In this document: in pieces, positions 59,505-64,000 of the stretch
Position numbering within the stretch: the first letter of the stretch is position 1
Layout of the letters: each line of letters begins with the position of its first letter
Assembly: GCF_042663585.1 (NCBI RefSeq)
Contig: NZ_JBHTAN010000006.1
Location: 186,001 to 250,000, forward strand
Length of the DNA: 64,000 nucleotides
Origin: Natranaeroarchaeum sp042663585
GTDB taxonomy: Archaea; Halobacteriota; Halobacteria; Halobacteriales; Natronoarchaeaceae
Direction of reading: 5' to 3'
Notes under the pieces: generated by a model
The model's input: the letters and a program-made list of their open reading frames with translations, nothing else
Database searches by the model: none
What the model was told of the DNA's origin: nothing
Program-made: the position numbers and the translations under genes

Positions 59505-61703
59505 ATGAGTCAGCAGGACGGCGGCGTACGGTTGACCGTCAAAGCCGCCCAGAAACGCGACGCTGGACGGGGCGTTGCACGCCTTCCAGAGTCGGCCCGG
59601 AGCGAACTCGGCGTCCTCAGTGGCGACACCGTCGTCGTCGAGGGAGAGCGTCGAACCGCGACGAAAGTGTGGCCGGCCAGTACGGACGTGCCGGACGGAA
59701 CAGTCCTCATCGACGCCGACACGCGAGCGAACGCGGGCGTCAGCATCGGCGACACCGTCGTCGTCCGCCAGGGATCGCTCAGCGACGCCATCTCGGTGAC
59801 GCTCGCCCCGCCGCCGTCGCTCGCGGACGTCGACCAGCGGGTGATCGAGCGCGCGGTCAACCGGGACCTCCACGACCGGCCGGTGAGCGAGGGCGAGCAG
59901 GTCGCGCTCGAACGGGTCGCCAGCCAGCCCTTTACCGTCACCGACACTTCGCCGGACGGTCCGGTTCGGATCACCGACAACACGGTCGTCGTCGTGACGC
60001 CGAACCCGAAACAGGTCGACGGGACGACAGGCAGTGAGTCGACGGACGAGACGGACGAGGCTCCGACGGCTACGACCACCGAACAGGAGTCCGGCGAGGC
60101 GCCGGCGCCCCCCTCCCGGGTGAGTTACGAGGACATCGGCGGCCTGGACGAGGAACTGGAGCAGGTCCGGGAGATGATCGAACTGCCGCTGAGCAGGCCC
60201 GAACTGTTCCGCCGGCTTGGCGTCGATCCGCCGAAGGGCGTCCTCCTCTATGGCCCGCCGGGCACCGGAAAGACGCTGATCGCGCGTGCGGTCGCCCACG
60301 AGGTCGACGCGGAGTTCATCACCGTCTCCGGCCCGGAGATCATGTCGAAGTACAAGGGCGAGAGCGAAGAGCACGTCCGCGAGATATTCGAGGAAGCCAG
60401 CGAGGCCGCACCAGCGATTATCTTCTTCGACGAGATCGATTCGATCGCCGGCGAGCGCGAGGACGGCGGCGACGTCGAGAACCGCGTGGTTGCACAACTC
60501 CTCTCGCTGATGGATGGCCTCGACTCCCGTGGCGACGTGATCGTCATCGGCGCGACGAACCGCGTCGACGCCATCGACCCGGCGCTCAGACGTGGTGGCC
60601 GGTTCGACCGCGAAATCGAGATCGGCGTCCCCGACAAGGACGGCCGCAAGGAGATCTTCGAGGTCCACACCCGCGGGATGCCGCTCGCGGAGGACGTCTC
60701 CATCGAGAAGCTAGCCGCCCAGACCCACGGCTTCGTCGGTGCGGATATCGACGCGCTCACGACAGAGGCGGCGATGCTGACGCTCCGGCGCGCTCGGAAC
60801 GACCCCGATGGGCTCTCCGGGACCGATCTGGAGGTCTCGCGGAGCGACCTCGAAGACGCGCTGGCCGCCATCGAACCCTCCGCGATGCGCGAGTGGGTCG
60901 CCGAGACGCCCGAGGTTTCCTTCTCCGACGTCGGCGGACTGGAGGACGCCAAATCGACGCTCAGGGAGGCCGTCGAGTGGCCACTCGAGTACGATCGCCT
61001 GTTCAGCGTGACGAACACCGAACCGCCGAGCGGCGTCCTCCTGCATGGCCCGCCGGGCACCGGAAAGACGTTGCTGGCCCGCGCGCTCGCCGGCGAGAGC
61101 GCGGTCAACTTCGTCCACGTGAACGGGCCCGAGTTGCTCGACCGGTACGTCGGGGAAAGCGAGAAGGCGGTTAGAGAGGTGTTCGAACGCGCCCGACAGT
61201 CCGCGCCGAGCATCGTCTTCTTCGACGAGATAGACGCCATCGCCGCCCAGCGCGACGACAGCCACGAGGTGACCGAACGGGTCGTCTCACAGCTACTGAC
61301 CGAACTCGACGGGATGGTCGAGAACCCCAATCTCGTCGTGCTGGCCGCGACGAACCGGAAGGAAGCGATCGACCCCGCGCTCCTTCGGCCGGGCCGACTG
61401 GACAACCACGTCGAGGTGCCCGCCCCGGACGCCGAGGCGCGGCGTGCGATCATCGAGGTTCACGGCCGCGGCAAACCGTTCGCCGACGACGTCGACCTCG
61501 ACGACGTCGCGGACGGGTTAGTGGGCTACACCGGCGCGGATATCGAGGCGATCGTCCGCGAGGCGTCGATGCTGTCGATCCGCGAGACGGCCGAGGAGCT
61601 CGGTCCGGAGGAAGCCAACGAGCGGGCCGACGAGATAGCGATCACTGCAGAACACTTCGAGCAGGCGCTGGAGTCGGTCGACCCGACGCTCGGGTCGGTG
61701 TAG
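59505..61703 (+). CDS. cdc48: Cdc48/VAT-type AAA+ ATPase
   Basis: The 732-residue protein has an N-terminal double-psi barrel domain (KAAQKRDAGRGVARLPES..., about 1-170), a short acidic linker (about 165-205), and two AAA domains. D1: GPPGTGKTLIARA, IIFFDEIDSIAGER, and arginine fingers in DPALRRGGRFDREI. D2: GPPGTGKTLLARA, IVFFDEIDAIAAQR, and DPALLRPGRLDNHV. This is the archaeal Cdc48/VAT hexameric unfoldase, which feeds substrates to the proteasome. ATG 59505 (MSQQDGGVRLTV) is preferred to a TTG two codons upstream. Haloarchaea usually have several paralogues; the D2 C-terminal tail (TLGSV end) lacks the HbYX-type motif needed for direct proteasome docking as far as I can see. Confidence 0.96.
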   Translation: MSQQDGGVRLTVKAAQKRDAGRGVARLPESARSELGVLSGDTVVVEGERRTATKVWPASTDVPDGTVLIDADTRANAGVSIGDTVVVRQGSLSDAISVTLAPPPSLADVDQRVIERAVNRDLHDRPVSEGEQVALERVASQPFTVTDTSPDGPVRITDNTVVVVTPNPKQVDGTTGSESTDETDEAPTATTTEQESGEAPAPPSRVSYEDIGGLDEELEQVREMIELPLSRPELFRRLGVDPPKGVLLYGPPGTGKTLIARAVAHEVDAEFITVSGPEIMSKYKGESEEHVREIFEEASEAAPAIIFFDEIDSIAGEREDGGDVENRVVAQLLSLMDGLDSRGDVIVIGATNRVDAIDPALRRGGRFDREIEIGVPDKDGRKEIFEVHTRGMPLAEDVSIEKLAAQTHGFVGADIDALTTEAAMLTLRRARNDPDGLSGTDLEVSRSDLEDALAAIEPSAMREWVAETPEVSFSDVGGLEDAKSTLREAVEWPLEYDRLFSVTNTEPPSGVLLHGPPGTGKTLLARALAGESAVNFVHVNGPELLDRYVGESEKAVREVFERARQSAPSIVFFDEIDAIAAQRDDSHEVTERVVSQLLTELDGMVENPNLVVLAATNRKEAIDPALLRPGRLDNHVEVPAPDAEARRAIIEVHGRGKPFADDVDLDDVADGLVGYTGADIEAIVREASMLSIRETAEELGPEEANERADEIAITAEHFEQALESVDPTLGSV

Positions 61704-62696
61704 CTACCAGTACATCGCGGTGGTGCGATGGGTAGTGTTGTACGCATCGAGCCCTTCGCCCAGGAATCGCCTGACGTGGAAGTCGTCGAACTGGGTGGTG
61801 TGGGTGTAATCGACGAACGTCATCGGGAGGACGAGGTCGCCATCCCGCCGGTAGAGGCTCGCAATGCCCGTATAGGCGTGCTTGTGGCGACTGTTCTGGA
61901 CGAAGCCCGCGACGACGGGGAGCGTCGCCTCGTGGGCGGGGACGGCCAGTAGCGCCTCGGCCGACCGGCGAGTCAACTCGGTACAGAACATCCCCGTGTT
62001 CTCGCCGTCCGCTATCGCCGAGAAGTCGGTTGGCGACTCGAAGTACTCCCGTAACTCGACCTGACTCATGAGGACGTTGTCCTCGACCGATCCGGCCAGA
62101 TAGCGGGGGACGTCGTAGTTCGAGTATTCGCGAAACGCCGCCATCAACTCGGCGACCACACGCTCGGGATCGGTCGGCGGTGAGCCGAGAAACTCCTCGA
62201 CAACGGCCGGATCGGCACCGGTGTAGCGGTTCCGCGTCGTGCCGACCGAGAAGGGCCGTGTCTCGACGTCGCGGAGTCGCTCGAAGAAACGCTCGTAGCT
62301 GGAGGGCTCGACGACGTACTCGCCCGCCCGGAGCGCCGGGACGTCCCTGAGGAGTTGTTCGACCGGGCTACCGGGAAGGTCGTACTCGTCGTCGACTGCC
62401 GTGCCCGCTTCGGGCGTCGACTCGGTCACTGACAGCGTTTCGAGGGTGCCGTCTCCGTCAGAGAGGCCAATCTCGTCGCCCGAGAGCGATAGTTCGTACT
62501 CGCCGATATCGGTCGTGCACTCGTCGGCATCGAGATGTTCGGCGACGATTGGCTGAAGGTCTTGCTCGGTGAGATTCGTACCGGTGAGTCGGCCGTAGCC
62601 GATCACGGTGTTTTGCGCCGCTCGGCCCGTCCCGACGGCGAGCAGTCCGCCGCCGAGATACTTCAGGGCCTGCCGTCGCTTCATGTCTTCATCCAT
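61704..62696 (-). CDS. Exported protein of unknown function, Cys/His/Asp-containing
   Basis: The 330-residue protein has a Tat-like or membrane-anchoring N-terminus (MDEDMKRRQALKYLGGGLLAVG, no lipobox Cys). The middle is acidic and unremarkable. The C-terminal 90 residues contain GMFCTELTRRSAEAL, NSRHKHAYTG and MTFVDYTHTTQFDDF in that order: a Cys, a His cluster and an Asp, which could form a transglutaminase- or protease-like triad. That is only a pattern; no family signature is clear. RYLAGSVEDNVLMSQVEL precedes it. ATG 62696 starts at the normal place for the signal; an extension to 62753 is unlikely. Stops directly beside the cdc48 stop (convergent). Confidence 0.7.
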   Translation of the reverse strand: MDEDMKRRQALKYLGGGLLAVGTGRAAQNTVIGYGRLTGTNLTEQDLQPIVAEHLDADECTTDIGEYELSLSGDEIGLSDGDGTLETLSVTESTPEAGTAVDDEYDLPGSPVEQLLRDVPALRAGEYVVEPSSYERFFERLRDVETRPFSVGTTRNRYTGADPAVVEEFLGSPPTDPERVVAELMAAFREYSNYDVPRYLAGSVEDNVLMSQVELREYFESPTDFSAIADGENTGMFCTELTRRSAEALLAVPAHEATLPVVAGFVQNSRHKHAYTGIASLYRRDGDLVLPMTFVDYTHTTQFDDFHVRRFLGEGLDAYNTTHRTTAMYW

Positions 62697-62749
62697 CGGA
62701 CGCCCGGTACTAAGCTTTGTGTTCGAAGTAGTTGAGCGACTTTTACATT

Positions 62750-63337
62750 TCACTCACGCGCCAGCACCGTCTCTCCGGCCCGCACTTTCTCGCCACGCTC
62801 GACCACGAGGTCGTCCCGGTCGTACTCGGGCGGGAGCAGGACGTCCGCACGACTGCCGAAAGAGATGTGACCGATCCGGTCGCCACGCTCGATGATTGCC
62901 CCCGATTCGGGATAGGGGTGGATCCGCCGCGCGAACGCCCCGGCGATCAGCGTCACCGTGTAGTCCTCGAAGGTCAGGTGGACGCGCTCGTTCCGATCGG
63001 ACTCCTTGGAGAAGGCGGGGCGGTGTGCGCCGTCGACGTGTTCGACCGACTCGACGACGCCGGACCGCGGCGCGCGATTGACGTGGACGTTCCAGACGTT
63101 CATGAAGACGCCGACGCGGAGTCGGCCCTCCTCCTCGCGGATCACCGAGATTTTGCCGTCGGCAGGGGAGACGAGGCCCTCCGCCGGCGGCGTCCGCTCG
63201 GGATCACGGTAAAAGTACAGGACGCCGGGCGCGAGCGCGATGAGCGCGAGGCCGACCGGCGGGACGAACAGGAGTGCCGGAATCGCGGCGACGAGCGGCG
63301 GGGCCGCGTACCGGCGGGCCCCGGGAGCGAGTTGCAT
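62750..63337 (-). CDS. asd: Archaeal-type phosphatidylserine (archaetidylserine) decarboxylase
   Basis: The 195-residue proenzyme belongs to the short phosphatidylserine decarboxylase group. Landmarks are LVSPADGKISVIREEEG (the PADG motif), VFMNVWNVHVNRAP, and GHISFGSRADVLLPP. In this branch the pyruvoyl cofactor forms by self-cleavage at the Gly-Ser of FGS; Ser is present. Two short N-terminal hydrophobic segments (about residues 10-45) anchor it. In archaea it makes archaetidylethanolamine from archaetidylserine. ATG 63337 gives a family-normal start. The pssA-type synthase is not adjacent. Confidence 0.94.
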   Translation of the reverse strand: MQLAPGARRYAAPPLVAAIPALLFVPPVGLALIALAPGVLYFYRDPERTPPAEGLVSPADGKISVIREEEGRLRVGVFMNVWNVHVNRAPRSGVVESVEHVDGAHRPAFSKESDRNERVHLTFEDYTVTLIAGAFARRIHPYPESGAIIERGDRIGHISFGSRADVLLPPEYDRDDLVVERGEKVRAGETVLARE

Positions 63338-63377
63338 GTCCGACAGTTGGTCAGCGGGCGGTAATGAGGTTGCCGAC

Positions 63378-64000
63378 TCAGTCCCAGAACGACTGCGTCC
63401 GGGCGTACTGGCGCTCCTGCTCCAGAATGTCCCGGTAGAACTCGTCTTCGTCCTCGCGTAGGCGATTGATGATCCGGGCGGCGTTGTGCGGGCCGACGCC
63501 GCGGGCCGCCAGCGCGATGACCGCCTGTTTGCCGTGCGTCTGGACCAGACTCCCGGCGCGGAAGGCCCGCTTGGTCTGGCTGTCCTGCTCCTCGTCTTTC
63601 TGCTGGGCGCGGACCGCCTGGACGACCTCGTCGGCCCACGGATTCAGTGCGGCGACCCGTGTCGACCCGCATTCCGGGCACTGTGGCTGGTCACGTACGC
63701 GACGCACCGGCTTTTCGGTCTTCCACTCGGTGCAGTGGAGACAGAGCAGGATGACCCGGTCGTCCTGGATCCGCTGTCGGACGGTGTCGATGACGCTCGC
63801 GTCGGCGTTTTCGGGCGAGAGCAGTTCGGTGCCGCTGGAGCGCCCGCCGGTTCCGACCGGGGTGCGTCCGCCGACGATTTCGGTCTCCAGTTCGCCCCGC
63901 TGGATCGCCGCCAGCACGTCGCTCGCGGCGTCGACGTCAAGATCCTCGTGAAACACCTCCCGGACAGCCTCGTCGTAGACCGGCGTGTCCTCCAGCGCGG
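63378..64000 (-). CDS. lhr: Lhr-type ATP-dependent helicase, C-terminal part (partial; extends beyond the window)
   Basis: The minus-strand frame enters at the right edge of the window and ends at 63378; the 5-prime part, including the helicase motifs, is outside. The visible about 207 residues contain LEDTPVYDEAVREVFHEDLD, the Lhr-C module, a zinc ribbon (LLCLHCTEWKTEK...CPECGSTRVAALNPW), RRAFRAGSLVQTHG-like SQTKRAFRAGSLVQTHGK, and the winged C-terminal VIALAARGVGPHNAARIINRL. These belong to the large helicase-related family of RNA/DNA helicases. An internal ATG at 63956 is not the start because the upstream frame is clearly homologous. Truncated here only by the window edge. Confidence 0.85.
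   Translation of the reverse strand, partial: ALEDTPVYDEAVREVFHEDLDVDAASDVLAAIQRGELETEIVGGRTPVGTGGRSSGTELLSPENADASVIDTVRQRIQDDRVILLCLHCTEWKTEKPVRRVRDQPQCPECGSTRVAALNPWADEVVQAVRAQQKDEEQDSQTKRAFRAGSLVQTHGKQAVIALAARGVGPHNAARIINRLREDEDEFYRDILEQERQYARTQSFWD

Noticed and set aside
60252..61075. Identical 25-nt stretch in the two AAA domains of cdc48 as a possible recombination repeat
   Set aside because: Both copies encode the same Walker A loop, so shared protein constraint and codon bias explain it.

Overview
This is haloarchaeal (Halobacteria) chromosomal DNA. The GC content is high, the proteins are very acidic, many genes look leaderless (a TATA-like box about 27 bp before the ATG), and lipoproteins carry Tat-type signals. 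The window encodes archaeal or haloarchaeal markers: ribosomal protein L10e, HMG-CoA synthase, diphthine synthase, a two-domain Cdc48-type AAA ATPase, an MBF1-like factor, a retinal proton pump, a Lhr-type helicase and short archaeal-type phosphatidylserine decarboxylase. Genus was not assigned. There are no rRNA genes and no CRISPR array. Two tRNA genes are present: Pro(GGG) and Val(CAC).

Layout. 1-2300 is a decaying stretch: a broken dicarboxylate/amino-acid symporter tail, a trkA gene interrupted by a TnpB-tail-bearing insertion, and short inverted repeats. 2300-14200 holds tRNA-Pro, a large actin-like/coiled-coil membrane protein, a DJ-1/PfpI protein, L10e, a CPBP protease, glucose-6-phosphate isomerase, an aldo/keto reductase remnant, an HTH regulator, a purine phosphoribosyltransferase and HMG-CoA synthase. 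14400-18600 holds a prepilin-like secreted protein, a DUF2150-like protein, a TatD-like hydrolase and a NYN-domain protein. 18700-25100 is the glycine cleavage system (gcvT-gcvH, then gcvPA-gcvPB), split by an S66 peptidase and an alpha/beta hydrolase on the other strand. 25200-32700 has nikR, a CDF metal exporter, an ABC exporter, a cobalamin adenosyltransferase, and adenine deaminase coupled to an MBL hydrolase. 32700-34900 has tRNA-Val with a duplicated 3-prime end, then bacteriorhodopsin and a DUF998 membrane protein.

35000-42800 is a dpp/opp-type ABC importer operon (binding protein, B, C, D, F) ending in an inositol-monophosphatase-family gene. 44400-49900 is a branched-chain amino-acid type ABC importer: livHMGF on the minus strand, with a convergent binding protein whose two halves appear in swapped order. 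50000-64000 holds a repeat-containing surface protein, a HEAT-repeat protein, cysE, an acyl-CoA dehydrogenase, an AlaX editing protein, a GCS2-family ligase next to a class I glutamine amidotransferase, MBF1, dph5, cdc48, an exported unknown, phosphatidylserine decarboxylase and the C-terminal part of Lhr.

The most unusual observation is the LIV-type binding protein at 44471-45790. It reads as a natural circular permutation: signal peptide, then the usual C-terminal portion, then the usual N-terminal portion. Other notable points are the trkA insertion that keeps the frame open, the membrane-anchored actin-like coiled-coil protein, the tRNA-Val 3-prime duplication, and a TACTAGTAA motif shared by the bacteriorhodopsin promoter and the DUF998 promoter.
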